DNA from: CBDEVH01 sp965243565
GTDB taxonomy: Bacteria; Pseudomonadota; Gammaproteobacteria; Tethybacterales; Persebacteraceae
Assembly: GCA_965243565.1 (NCBI GenBank)
Contig: OZ251571.1
Coordinates: 124,001 to 188,000 of the forward strand
Direction of reading: 5' to 3'
Length of the DNA: 64,000 nt
Position numbers and translations under genes: made by a program. A model generated the notes under the pieces. The model saw only the letters and a list, made by a program, of their open reading frames with translations. It was not told the DNA's origin and searched no databases. Positions 1 to 8,515 of this stretch are shown here, in pieces. Position 1 is the first letter of the stretch; the number at the start of each line of letters is the position of its first letter.

Positions 1-1
1 G

Positions 2-2884
2 GATATCAAGGAAATGCAATCGTTTGCTACAGATGGTGTGGGCATCGTTTATTTGCAATTTCCAGATAATATTGAACTTGAAGATGCCATGGATGAAGTG
101 CGGCGTTATCTTGATTTGGCTAAGGCAAGTCTTCCTGCTGATAGTGAAGAGCCCGAAACAAAAAATTTGGTATTTGATGACGAAATAATGCGATTATCAC
201 TGACAGGACATTCGCTAAAAGACATAAGAAAAATAGCCCGACAAATAGAGAATGAGTTATTGGCATTGGGCGATATTCGTATTGACGTTAGTGGTCTGTA
301 TGAAGAAGCAATCGAAATCCGTTTACAAAAACAACGCTTGTCTGAGTTGGATTTAACGCCTTCTGAAATCGGGCAACAAATAAGAGCACAAAATTTAAAT
401 GTAACCGCTGGTGATATTGATAGCAGTGGTGCTGTCAGCCGTTTGATTCGTTCTCTATCAAAAAAAGAAAAAATCAGCGAGTTGTCTGATATATTAATTT
501 TAAACAAAGCAGGCAATGTCATACGTCTGGGTGATATTGCCGACTTGCAACGGGTGCCAAGAGCTGATGTTACAGAAATTACATTTAATGGGCAGCCTGC
601 TGTCCAATTTAATATTACGCGCCGTTCGGGTGGCAATGCGATAGAAGGTGGAAACAAAGTTAACGAATGGCTTCGTCAAAAGCAACAAATTTTACCGACG
701 GGGTTTAAACTACACCCTCACAAAGAAGAATGGCGTTTAATAGAATCACGATTAAACCTGTTAATAGTAAATGGTGCCCAAGGTTTGATTATTGTACTTA
801 TTTTTTTATTTTTATTTTTAAACTGGCGTTTGGCGTTTTGGATTGGGATGGGGATTCCAACGGTATTTATGGTTTCATTGGGTGTATTGTATTTGCTTGG
901 TGGTTCCATTGATATGCTGACTTTGTTTGCTTTTATTATGACAATGGGCATTGTGGTCGATGATGCCATTGTGGTGGGCGAAAATGCAATCTATCATTTA
1001 CAACAGGGAAAACCGCCGATGCAATCTGCTGTTGATGGGGCACATGAAATGTTTTCTTCTGTCTTTTCTTCTACCTTTACCACGATTTCATCATTCATGC
1101 CGTTAATGATTGTAGGCGGACCAATTGGTTCCATTTTATTTGTCATACCTTTGGTTGTAATTTGTGTGCTCTTATCGGCGTTATTTGAGTGTTTTGTGGT
1201 GTTGCCTGGGCATTTGGCTGGCTCGTTTAAAAAGATTAATCAAAAAAAAGATCGCCCGCCTTTAATTCCCATTCGACAAAGTATCGATAAAGCGTTTGAA
1301 TGGTTTCAAGAAACGGTGTTTCGCCGTGTGGTGATTTTGGTTTTGCGTTATCGTTGGGTTACTATTTTTTCATCATTTGTCATGTTATTGCTGTCGATTA
1401 CGCTATTTATTGGGGGGCAGGTTAAATTTAGATTTTTCCCCGGTGCAGAGTTAAACCGAATTCAAGTGCAGGCTCGGTTTATTGCAGGAACGCCTAGAAG
1501 CGTAGTAGAAGCCTATGTGCAAGACTTAGAACAAAGCATGCATCAAGTAATGGCAGAGTATGAGGAGGAGGTTTTACTCTATTATTCGACATATTTGGGG
1601 CGTGGCGCGTTATTGGATGGTATTACAGTTGATGGGTTTGGCGATGAAATTGCTTCTATGTATGTTGAATTAACGGAGGGCGATAAACGTCAAGCAAAAA
1701 TAGATGATATTGTTAAAAAATGGAACGATACCGCGCCCCGGTCAGTTTATTTGGAAAATTTAATCATACGTGCCGAATCAGGGGGACCGCCGGGAGAAGA
1801 TTTGCAAGTTCAATTTATAGGAGACAATCCACAGATATTAAAAGAAGTTGCCAACTCATTTAAAACCAGTCTGTTAAATATTCCGGGTGTCTCTCGTCCT
1901 AAAGATGATATTCCTTTAGGGAAAAAACAATTGATTTTTGATCTGACTCCACAGGGACACGCATTAAATTTATCGATTAATGACATTGCCACTCAAATAC
2001 GCCACGCATTTGATGGATATGAGGTGCAAACTTTTTATCAAGGTGTGGATGAAGTAGAGGTGTTGGTTAAACTCGATTATAAAGATATTGTCGAAGGTTT
2101 GACGGGCTTTAATGTTCGTTTACCCAATGGAAAAACGGCATTATTGAGTGATGTGGTAAATTTATCCAATGCGCAAGGCTATGACAGAATACAAAAAATA
2201 AACGGTAGTTTAATCGTTAATGTCAGTGGTGATATTGATTTTTCCGAGACGGATGTGGCAACGGTTATTCGCCAATTAAATGCCGATGTTCTGCCACAAA
2301 TCGTTAATCAATATGGAGTGCGTTATTCTTATGCGGGGGCACAAAAAGACGAAAAAGAAACGTTTCAAGATATGGTGACAGGTTTGATGATTGCGGGGTT
2401 GTTAATTTTTGTTATTTTATGCGCGGTGTTTTCTTCGTGGACATTACCGGTGGTTATTATCTTAACAGCACCGTTGGGGATTATCGGTGCTATTATAGGG
2501 CATTGGATAATGGACGAAGAAATGTCAATTTTATCGATGTTTGGAATCTTTACATTAAGTGGGATAGTCATAAATGATTCGATTGTTTTAGTTCGTGATT
2601 ATCTTAATCGTCAGATAAAATCAGGGTTAGAGGATTCACAACGCCATATTGTCGATTCGGTATGTCGTCGATTTCGTGCTATCTTGCTAACGACTCTAAC
2701 GACTATAGGTGGATTAATTCCATTAATGTTCGAGACATCAACACAGGCAAAATTTTTAATACCGATGGCTATTTCCATTTGTTTTGGTTTGGCTTTTGCC
2801 TCGCTATTAATTTTATTTGTAATGCCCTCGTATTTATCGGTGCATGCTTCTTTTACTACATTTTTTAAAAAAATACTGAAGTAG
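2..2884 (+). CDS. RND efflux transporter permease, AcrB-like (5' partial)
   Basis: Inner-membrane proton-driven drug or solute exporter of the AcrB/AcrD/AcrF group. The frame is open to the left edge (codons for DIKE precede the first ATG at 14), and about 70-80 N-terminal residues including the first membrane helix lie outside the window. The TM4 proton-relay aspartates are present in GIVVDDAIVVGEN. In TM10 the lysine of AcrB is replaced by asparagine (GIVINDSIVLV), as in a subgroup of these pumps. Two large periplasmic loops and two blocks of hydrophobic segments are evident. A membrane-fusion partner would be expected upstream; an unlinked tolC lies at 52472-53758. The substrate cannot be inferred. 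Confidence 0.93.
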   Translation, partial: DIKEMQSFATDGVGIVYLQFPDNIELEDAMDEVRRYLDLAKASLPADSEEPETKNLVFDDEIMRLSLTGHSLKDIRKIARQIENELLALGDIRIDVSGLYEEAIEIRLQKQRLSELDLTPSEIGQQIRAQNLNVTAGDIDSSGAVSRLIRSLSKKEKISELSDILILNKAGNVIRLGDIADLQRVPRADVTEITFNGQPAVQFNITRRSGGNAIEGGNKVNEWLRQKQQILPTGFKLHPHKEEWRLIESRLNLLIVNGAQGLIIVLIFLFLFLNWRLAFWIGMGIPTVFMVSLGVLYLLGGSIDMLTLFAFIMTMGIVVDDAIVVGENAIYHLQQGKPPMQSAVDGAHEMFSSVFSSTFTTISSFMPLMIVGGPIGSILFVIPLVVICVLLSALFECFVVLPGHLAGSFKKINQKKDRPPLIPIRQSIDKAFEWFQETVFRRVVILVLRYRWVTIFSSFVMLLLSITLFIGGQVKFRFFPGAELNRIQVQARFIAGTPRSVVEAYVQDLEQSMHQVMAEYEEEVLLYYSTYLGRGALLDGITVDGFGDEIASMYVELTEGDKRQAKIDDIVKKWNDTAPRSVYLENLIIRAESGGPPGEDLQVQFIGDNPQILKEVANSFKTSLLNIPGVSRPKDDIPLGKKQLIFDLTPQGHALNLSINDIATQIRHAFDGYEVQTFYQGVDEVEVLVKLDYKDIVEGLTGFNVRLPNGKTALLSDVVNLSNAQGYDRIQKINGSLIVNVSGDIDFSETDVATVIRQLNADVLPQIVNQYGVRYSYAGAQKDEKETFQDMVTGLMIAGLLIFVILCAVFSSWTLPVVIILTAPLGIIGAIIGHWIMDEEMSILSMFGIFTLSGIVINDSIVLVRDYLNRQIKSGLEDSQRHIVDSVCRRFRAILLTTLTTIGGLIPLMFETSTQAKFLIPMAISICFGLAFASLLILFVMPSYLSVHASFTTFFKKILK

Positions 2885-2916
2885 TTAACCGTGTTTTTTG
2901 AAGGAAAGGATTGTTT

Positions 2917-4038
2917 ATGAAAATCAGTTTGATTGAAAATAGAATCCAAGAATTGTTTGTTAAATGGGAGGATGGTTACGAGTCTCATCTTGATTATCTA
3001 TGGTTGCGTGATAATTGTCCCAGTTCTTTTCATCCAGATACACAGGAACGAAATTTAGATTTATTAACAGTAGCAGAGGATGTCTGTGCTGTGGCGGTTG
3101 GCTGTACTGATAAAAACTTAACCATTGAATGGTCTGACAGCCATCACTCTTGCTTTGATATTACTTGGCTTTACCAAAATGATTACTGTCGTCATTGTGC
3201 GTTATCTACTGAAGAGCGTTTATTAAAAAGTGAAGCGTGGAATGCCAGTTATGGGCAATTGATATATCGTGTCTGTTGTGCTGATATTTTAAACGATGAC
3301 AAAGTGCTATTGGATTGGTGTTTAAATTTACAACGGTGGGGATTAACTGTTGTCGAACAAATGCCGGATGATGACGATGCATTAGAACAAGTTGCCAAAC
3401 GAATCAGCCATTTGCGTGAAAGTAATTTTGGTATTACCTTTGATGTGATGTCAAAACCCAATCCTAATAACCAAGCCTATACTGCCGAAGCATTGCCTTT
3501 GCATACCGATTTGCCCAATCAAGAATTGCCACCAGGGTATCAATTTTTGCATTGTAAGTTGAACGAATCCAGTGGCGGAGAATCCACTTTTTTGGATGGT
3601 TTTGCGGCGGCGAATCAGTTGAAGACAGAAAATATAGAACATTTTAAACAGTTGACAACCCATGAAATACCATTTTGCTTTAAAGATAAAACGCATCATC
3701 TTTATGAAAAAAAACGGGTTATTGTATTAACACAAAATGGAGAGGTCAACGAGATTAACTATAATGCGCATCTTGCGACTACTTTTATGTTGCCTCAAGA
3801 GCTTATGCGTTCTTACTATCGGGCGTATCGCCACTTTATGCAAATATTGCGCAAACCATCATTGTTAATTCGATTTAAATCAGCACCGGGGCAAATGGTT
3901 GTTTTTGATAATCGCCGAGTATTGCATGGTCGTACGGCTTTTAATCCTCAAACAGGAAAACGTTATTTGCGTGGCTGTTATATTGATCGGGGAGATATTA
4001 AAAGCAAAATTCGTGTTTTACAAGCGCAGTTGGATTAA
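2917..4038 (+). CDS. Gamma-butyrobetaine dioxygenase / TauD-family oxygenase
   Basis: Fe(II)/2-oxoglutarate-dependent hydroxylase of 373 residues. The layout matches gamma-butyrobetaine hydroxylases: a small N-terminal domain (LRDNC near residue 30) and a C-terminal double-stranded beta-helix. The iron triad is visible as HTD (about residue 195) and the distal His in RRVLHGRTAF (about 336), followed by an Arg-rich 2-oxoglutarate-binding stretch. The N-domain lacks the Cys-x-Cys-xx-Cys zinc ligands of the animal enzyme; only the first Cys remains. I chose ATG 2917 over TTG 2911 because AAGGAAAGGA at 2901-2910 gives a good ribosome-site spacing. No other carnitine gene is nearby, so the substrate is uncertain. 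Confidence 0.8.
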   Translation: MKISLIENRIQELFVKWEDGYESHLDYLWLRDNCPSSFHPDTQERNLDLLTVAEDVCAVAVGCTDKNLTIEWSDSHHSCFDITWLYQNDYCRHCALSTEERLLKSEAWNASYGQLIYRVCCADILNDDKVLLDWCLNLQRWGLTVVEQMPDDDDALEQVAKRISHLRESNFGITFDVMSKPNPNNQAYTAEALPLHTDLPNQELPPGYQFLHCKLNESSGGESTFLDGFAAANQLKTENIEHFKQLTTHEIPFCFKDKTHHLYEKKRVIVLTQNGEVNEINYNAHLATTFMLPQELMRSYYRAYRHFMQILRKPSLLIRFKSAPGQMVVFDNRRVLHGRTAFNPQTGKRYLRGCYIDRGDIKSKIRVLQAQLD

Positions 4039-5006
4039 TTTTGGGGTTGCTGTCGTCGTAAATAATAATCAAAGCCTTTGGCACTGAGCAAAATATCGCC
4101 TTCATGCCGTTTGGCGGCAGCGTTTGCATCAATATTAAGGCATTGGGCAGTCTTTTTTAAATCACTGATAAGTGCTTGCCTTAGTTGTGAAATAAAGTCT
4201 GTTGACTTCCCATTTTGCCAAAGAGTTTTAGCCAATTCAAGCCAACGCTCTAAGGTATTTTGTAACATTAAAGCGGTGTGGTCATTAATGGGTGTTGGGC
4301 TAAAATGCGATAATGCGGCAGTTTTAGCACCACTGGAATAAATTAACTCAATGCTTTTTGCCATTGCGGCAGGGTTAAATTGAGTAGGTGGCGTAACTGG
4401 AACAATGAGCGGCTGATTGGTGGCTGAATCGGTTAAGCTGGTATAAGATATACCATAGGCATCTCCTGAAAAAATGAGTGATTCGTTGATGTCTAGTAAA
4501 CTGATATGATGCCAAGCATGCCCATAGGTATAAATAGTTTTTAAATAACGATGGGCACTTAGTTTGATGGTTTCGCAATCTTCTAAACAACGGGTGCGCC
4601 TGCTATCAATAGGGAGTAATCTGCCATAGTATTGTTTGAAAAAAGCACTGCCATAAAGTGTGGTTGAAGCAGGAACTAGTTTTTCGTTGGGATTGATTAA
4701 ATGTTTAATGGCGGCAGGGTGGCCACAAAAAATGGCTTCGGGTAATATCTGCATGAGCTGTCCTGCTGAACCAGCATGGTCTAAATGTGCATGAGTCACA
4801 ATAAGCCACCGTACGTCTTTGGGCTTTAATCCAAGACTCATTAATGCATTAATGAGTAATTGGTCGCCCTGTTTGGCACCACAATCAATGATGGTAGCAG
4901 CACCATTTTCGATAATGATATAGGCGGCTGTTTGCCGTTTTATGGGATACAGCATATCTACGCAATAGGTGGTATCGTTAATTGCATAATAGCTGACGTT
5001 TTGCAT
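4035..5006 (-). CDS. MBL-fold metallo-hydrolase
   Basis: Metallo-beta-lactamase-fold hydrolase, 323 residues. The metal-binding HAHLDH motif is at residues 72-77, followed by a later His (GHAWHH, about 153), GDAYG (about 180) and a final His in SHFSP (about 235). This is the full ligand set of a dinuclear site. The C-terminal 80 residues are an extra helical part found in several uncharacterised family members. Its stop codon overlaps that of the convergent dioxygenase gene in a 4-base TTAA. It precedes the metal-importer permeases' far end with a 12-base gap and could be read from the same transcript. The substrate is unknown (glyoxalase II, lactonase or other). Confidence 0.8.
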   Translation of the reverse strand: MQNVSYYAINDTTYCVDMLYPIKRQTAAYIIIENGAATIIDCGAKQGDQLLINALMSLGLKPKDVRWLIVTHAHLDHAGSAGQLMQILPEAIFCGHPAAIKHLINPNEKLVPASTTLYGSAFFKQYYGRLLPIDSRRTRCLEDCETIKLSAHRYLKTIYTYGHAWHHISLLDINESLIFSGDAYGISYTSLTDSATNQPLIVPVTPPTQFNPAAMAKSIELIYSSGAKTAALSHFSPTPINDHTALMLQNTLERWLELAKTLWQNGKSTDFISQLRQALISDLKKTAQCLNIDANAAAKRHEGDILLSAKGFDYYLRRQQPQN

Positions 5007-5018
5007 ATGAATAAAAAA

Positions 5019-5861
5019 TTAATTATATGAGACTTGTACTGTTGGTGATTTAATTTGTTTGAAACGATGCCAACAAAATGCCAATACAAAGCTGAAGGAT
5101 TGAAAAAGCACAATCAGTGGTGCGGTTGAAATATCAAAGTGATAACTGCAGATTGTACCTAAAAAGCAAGCGACAATGGCAATGACAATCGCTATTATGA
5201 GGATATGGTCGAATTTTTTACAAAGCAAAAAAGCGGTTGCCCCTGGAGTGATTAACATCGAGATAACCAAGAGAATACCAGCTGTATATAAGGCGGTTAC
5301 GATGGTAATAGCAAGTAGTATCTGCAAAGAAAAAACCAATTTATTTACAGACAATCCTGTTATTGTTAGTTGGTCTGGGTCAAAGCAGTACAGCAGGAAA
5401 TCACTTTTTTTAACCAGCATGATAGCACTGACCAAAAGTGCCACCGCACTGGTCATAAGTACATCGTGCCAGCTGAGCCCTAGAACATTGCCAAATAAAA
5501 TATGAAGCAAGTGTATGTCACTTTCAATTGAAACAATCATGACTAGGCCAAGAGCAAACATGCCTGAAAATAAAATTCCCATTACGGCATCTTCTTTAAC
5601 CCGACACTGATTTTTAATATAACTGATTGTTACAGAGCAAAATAACGCCGAGACAAATGCCCCAATCAGTAAAGGAATACTTAATAAATAAGCGATTGCG
5701 ATGCCTGGTAATACGGCGTGTGAGATGGCATCTCCCATTAGTCCCCAGCCTTTTAGAATAAGAAAACAGGATAAAATAGCACAAACAATACCAATGAGCA
5801 CAGAAATAATAATAGCGCGTTGAATGAATTCAAATGCCAATGGTTCGGTTATAAATTCCAT
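5019..5861 (-). CDS. sitD: Mn/Fe ABC transporter permease (SitD/YfeD-like)
   Basis: Inner-membrane permease of the ABC-3 family (ZnuB/SitC/SitD), 280 residues with about eight to nine hydrophobic segments. The family signature GWGLMGDAISHAVLPG is near residue 40. Start chosen at ATG 5861 (MEFITEPLAFEF), which aligns with the start of the paralogous permease upstream and leaves a 4-base gap to it. A longer frame to 5921 would overlap that gene by 56 bases. Two different permease genes with one ATPase and one binding protein is the SitABCD/YfeABCD arrangement, as opposed to ZnuABC with a single permease. Confidence 0.88.
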   Translation of the reverse strand: MEFITEPLAFEFIQRAIIISVLIGIVCAILSCFLILKGWGLMGDAISHAVLPGIAIAYLLSIPLLIGAFVSALFCSVTISYIKNQCRVKEDAVMGILFSGMFALGLVMIVSIESDIHLLHILFGNVLGLSWHDVLMTSAVALLVSAIMLVKKSDFLLYCFDPDQLTITGLSVNKLVFSLQILLAITIVTALYTAGILLVISMLITPGATAFLLCKKFDHILIIAIVIAIVACFLGTICSYHFDISTAPLIVLFQSFSFVLAFCWHRFKQIKSPTVQVSYN

Positions 5862-5865
5862 GTCA

Positions 5866-6711
5866 TCAGCGAGCTGTTTTCCACAGTTGCTTTTTTTTGA
5901 GTAATCCGTATTTTGGTGCAAAGATAAAGGTAAGAAAAAATCCCGCTGTTTGTAATAAAACGATTAATCCGCCTGGTGGGACATCAAGAAAATAGCTGAT
6001 ATAAGCTCCAAACGCATTGCTGACGATGCCAATGCCAACGGCGATATTGATAAGCAATCCGAATCGATCGGTTAATAAATAGGCAGTTGCCCCGGGTGTG
6101 ATGACCATGGCAATAACCAAACAAGCCCCGACTGTTTGCAGTGCTGTAACGACTGTTGCACTGACGATGGTAAAAAATAAAATATATAAGGGAGTGGTTT
6201 TTACCGTGCATACTTGCGCTTGACTTGGATCAAAAAAAAGCAAGACTAAATCGCGCCAGTAAAGTATCAGTAATGTTAAGCAAACGATGGCAATGATAAT
6301 CACTTGAATTAAATCCTCGCTAGAAATAGCAAGCACATTGCCTAAAATAATGCCTTTGAGATTGACTGCGATGGGATTGATGGACGCCATGACCAGTCCA
6401 ATGGCTAAAAATGAAGTGAAAACCACACCGATAATAGCATCTTCTTTTAAAGGGGTTTTTCTTTTGATAATAGCCATGCTTAGAGCCGCAAAAATGCCGG
6501 CAAAAAAGGCACCTACTACATAAGGTAGTGCCAATATGTAAGATAAAGCAACCCCCGGTATAACGGCATGGGCGAGAGCATCACCCATTAAAGACCAGCC
6601 ACGAAGCATGAGAAAACAAGATAAAAAGGCACAGCTGGCACCAACAATGGTACAAACAAAAATGGCATTACGCATGTATTCATACGCAAATGGCTCAAGT
6701 AGATAATTCAT
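5866..6711 (-). CDS. sitC: Mn/Fe ABC transporter permease (SitC/YfeC-like)
   Basis: Second ABC-3 family permease of the metal importer, 281 residues. The signature GWSLMGDALAHAVIPG lies near residue 40, with about eight transmembrane helices. It is clearly paralogous to the next gene (compare MNYLLEPFAYEYMRNAI with MEFITEPLAFEFIQRAI), so the two probably form a heterodimeric channel. Its start overlaps the stop of the ATPase gene by 4 bases, which suggests coupled translation. Metal specificity is inferred from the binding protein and the ATPase. Confidence 0.9.
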   Translation of the reverse strand: MNYLLEPFAYEYMRNAIFVCTIVGASCAFLSCFLMLRGWSLMGDALAHAVIPGVALSYILALPYVVGAFFAGIFAALSMAIIKRKTPLKEDAIIGVVFTSFLAIGLVMASINPIAVNLKGIILGNVLAISSEDLIQVIIIAIVCLTLLILYWRDLVLLFFDPSQAQVCTVKTTPLYILFFTIVSATVVTALQTVGACLVIAMVITPGATAYLLTDRFGLLINIAVGIGIVSNAFGAYISYFLDVPPGGLIVLLQTAGFFLTFIFAPKYGLLKKKQLWKTAR

Positions 6712-7559
6712 GATTTGTTGCGATGAATTATTTCGGCATCTTGATCTTTGCCATATAGCACCAAGGGATGTTCGTCATCACTAAGGACTGTTACCGAACG
6801 ACCGTCTGTATCTTTGTGCAGTTGGGTAGAAGAGACATTGAGATGGCGAAGCATGCCGCCAAAGGAGCGAGAAAGGTTTTCGGCAGTAAAAACTTTGGAT
6901 ACAGGTCCAGTGGCGATGAGGTGTCGATTAATTAAAATAACTTGATCGCAAAAATGTGGCACGCTGCCTAAATTATGAGTGGATACCAAAATGAGTTTGC
7001 CGTTTTTTGCGAGTGACTTAAATAAGGTGACTAAATTTTCTTCGGTATTAATATCGATGCCATTAAAGGGTTCGTCGAGCAGTATGATTGAGCCGTTGTG
7101 TGCCAATGCTCGTGCGACAAACATTCTTTTTTTTTGTCCGCCGCTGAGTTCTGAAATTTGTCGATACCGTAAATCGGATAAATTAACGCGTTCGAGTGCT
7201 TCATCCACTGCTTTTTTATCTTGTACTTTGGGCCTGCGCATGAGTCCCATATAGCCGTATCGTCCCATCATTACTACGTCTTCTACCAATACGGGAAAGT
7301 TCCAATCGATATTGCTGTTTTGTGGTACATAGGCGATAGTGTTTTGCTTGAGGGCTTGTTTAATGGATAAATTGTTGATAGAAATAGTGCCTTTTTGCGG
7401 ATTCAATAAGCCCATAATCGAGTTGAATAAAGTTGATTTTCCTGCTCCGTTCATTCCTACTACACCACAAATACAGTGGCTGGGTAATGAAAGGGTGATG
7501 TTTTCTAATGCACAAGTCCCATCAGAAAAAGTAACATAGATATTGTTAATGTCCAGCAT
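6708..7559 (-). CDS. sitB: Mn/Fe ABC transporter ATPase (SitB/YfeB-like)
   Basis: Cytoplasmic ATPase of the metal importer, 283 residues. Walker A GMNGAGKST is at 35-43, the Q-loop at about 80, the ABC signature LSGGQ at 138-142, Walker B IILLDE at 158-163 and the H-loop in STHN at about 194. The stretch NIDWNFPVLVEDVVMMGRYG is characteristic of the SitB/YfeB/MntB group. The final 45 residues after the ABC core are a tail of unknown role. It lies 5 bases downstream of the binding-protein gene and overlaps the first permease by 4 bases. Confidence 0.92.
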   Translation of the reverse strand: MLDINNIYVTFSDGTCALENITLSLPSHCICGVVGMNGAGKSTLFNSIMGLLNPQKGTISINNLSIKQALKQNTIAYVPQNSNIDWNFPVLVEDVVMMGRYGYMGLMRRPKVQDKKAVDEALERVNLSDLRYRQISELSGGQKKRMFVARALAHNGSIILLDEPFNGIDINTEENLVTLFKSLAKNGKLILVSTHNLGSVPHFCDQVILINRHLIATGPVSKVFTAENLSRSFGGMLRHLNVSSTQLHKDTDGRSVTVLSDDEHPLVLYGKDQDAEIIHRNKS

Positions 7560-7564
7560 GATTA

Positions 7565-8452
7565 TTAGAGGTTGCTTTCAAAACCAGTGGCAATGGTATT
7601 GGCAGTCACGCGTAATAAATCAAGAAAACTTTGCACTGGTCCGCCCTTCACGCTGAGTGAATCAACGTATAAAACACCGCCGTATTGTGCGCCTGATTCT
7701 TTGGCTACTTGCTTCATGGGTTTATCGGATACGGTGCTTTCGCTAAACACGACCGGGATATTTTTTTGTCTGACTTCGAGAATGACATCACGCACTTGTT
7801 GTGGAGTTCCTTGTAATTCGGCATTGATGGGCCACAAATACAATTCTTTCATATTAAAGTCTTTGGTTAAATAACTAAAAGCACCTTCGCTGGAGACTAG
7901 TATTCTTTGATCTTCGGGAACAGCCGCTAGACGTTGTGACATTTCGGTTTTAATTTGTATTAGCTGTGCTTTATAGTCCGTGGCATTTTGTTCGTAAAAA
8001 GAGGCGTGTTCAGGTGCTATTTTTATTAATGCTTTTGTTATGTTGTCAACATAAATAATGGCATTGGTAACAGACATCCAGGCATGTGGGTTGGGCTTGT
8101 CTTTATATTTACCTTTGTATATTGAAATAGGTTTTACGCCTTTGCTTACAACAACCGATTCAACGTTTTCCATATCTTGTAAAAACCGAGAAAACCATCT
8201 CTCTAAATTAAGCCCGTTCCATAGGATTAATTGGGCGTTTTGCGTGCGTGCAATATCTTTGGGCGTGGGTTGATAGTCGTGAACATCGGCACCGGGTTTG
8301 GCAATGGAAACAACTTGTATGGTGTCTTTCCCGATATTTTTTGCAATATCAGCGACAATGGTAAAACTGGATACCACCAGCGGTTTTTGTGCAGCGGCTG
8401 GCATGGTTATCATGCCAGTGAATAAAATAAAATAAAATAAAAGTTTGCGCAT
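7565..8452 (-). CDS. sitA: Mn/Fe periplasmic binding protein (SitA/YfeA-like)
   Basis: Metal-capturing periplasmic protein, cluster A-I, 295 residues. The signal peptide ends near AAA-Q (about 21). Predicted metal ligands are His58 (ADVHDYQPTP), His123 (NPHAWMS), Glu189 (SSEGAFSYL) and Asp264 (YVDSLS). The His-His-Glu-Asp set and lack of a His-rich loop favour Mn/Fe over Zn. First gene of the sitABCD run. Two oddities sit at its 5' end: a (TAAAA)4 repeat inside the signal-peptide codons (8423-8442) and a 39-base palindrome beginning three bases upstream of the ATG, across the likely promoter. No clear Shine-Dalgarno sequence is visible. Confidence 0.92.
   Translation of the reverse strand: MRKLLFYFILFTGMITMPAAAQKPLVVSSFTIVADIAKNIGKDTIQVVSIAKPGADVHDYQPTPKDIARTQNAQLILWNGLNLERWFSRFLQDMENVESVVVSKGVKPISIYKGKYKDKPNPHAWMSVTNAIIYVDNITKALIKIAPEHASFYEQNATDYKAQLIQIKTEMSQRLAAVPEDQRILVSSEGAFSYLTKDFNMKELYLWPINAELQGTPQQVRDVILEVRQKNIPVVFSESTVSDKPMKQVAKESGAQYGGVLYVDSLSVKGGPVQSFLDLLRVTANTIATGFESNL
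8423..8442. repeat. Pentanucleotide repeat (TAAAA)4 in sitA signal peptide
   Basis: Four exact, consecutive copies of TAAAA on the plus strand (TTTTA in the coding sense), plus two extra bases of a fifth copy, starting a few codons after the sitA start. The unit is not a multiple of three, so gain or loss of a copy would shift the reading frame early in the gene. The repeat is seen directly; slippage is inferred. Confidence 0.85.
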
Positions 8453-8455
8453 AGT

Positions 8456-8494
8456 AATTTAGCCAGAGCTAATAATATTAGCTCTGGCTAAATT
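8456..8494. promoter_or_regulatory. 39-base perfect palindrome at the sitABCD promoter
   Basis: Inverted repeat with arms of 18 bases, AATTTAGCCAGAGCTAAT and its exact complement, separated by AAT. It lies between the lptG stop and the sitA start and overlaps the 3' side of an extended -10 box (8492-8500, minus strand). No T-run follows on either strand, so a terminator is less likely than an operator. It does not resemble the Fur consensus. A metal-responsive repressor site is an inference from position. Confidence 0.55.
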
Positions 8495-8500
8495 ATAGCA
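8492..8500 (-). promoter_or_regulatory. Extended -10 promoter element for sitABCD
   Basis: Read on the minus strand this is TGCTATAAT, a TGn-extended consensus -10. It is about 40 bases upstream of the sitA ATG, which puts the likely transcription start inside the palindrome at 8456-8494. No good -35 was found, which is usual for extended -10 promoters. Confidence 0.5.
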
Positions 8501-8515
8501 TAAGCCAATCAAAGG

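Noticed and set aside
2..2884. RND pump apparently starting at an internal Met
   Set aside because: The frame is open to the window edge; the missing start is due to the cut, not to truncation.
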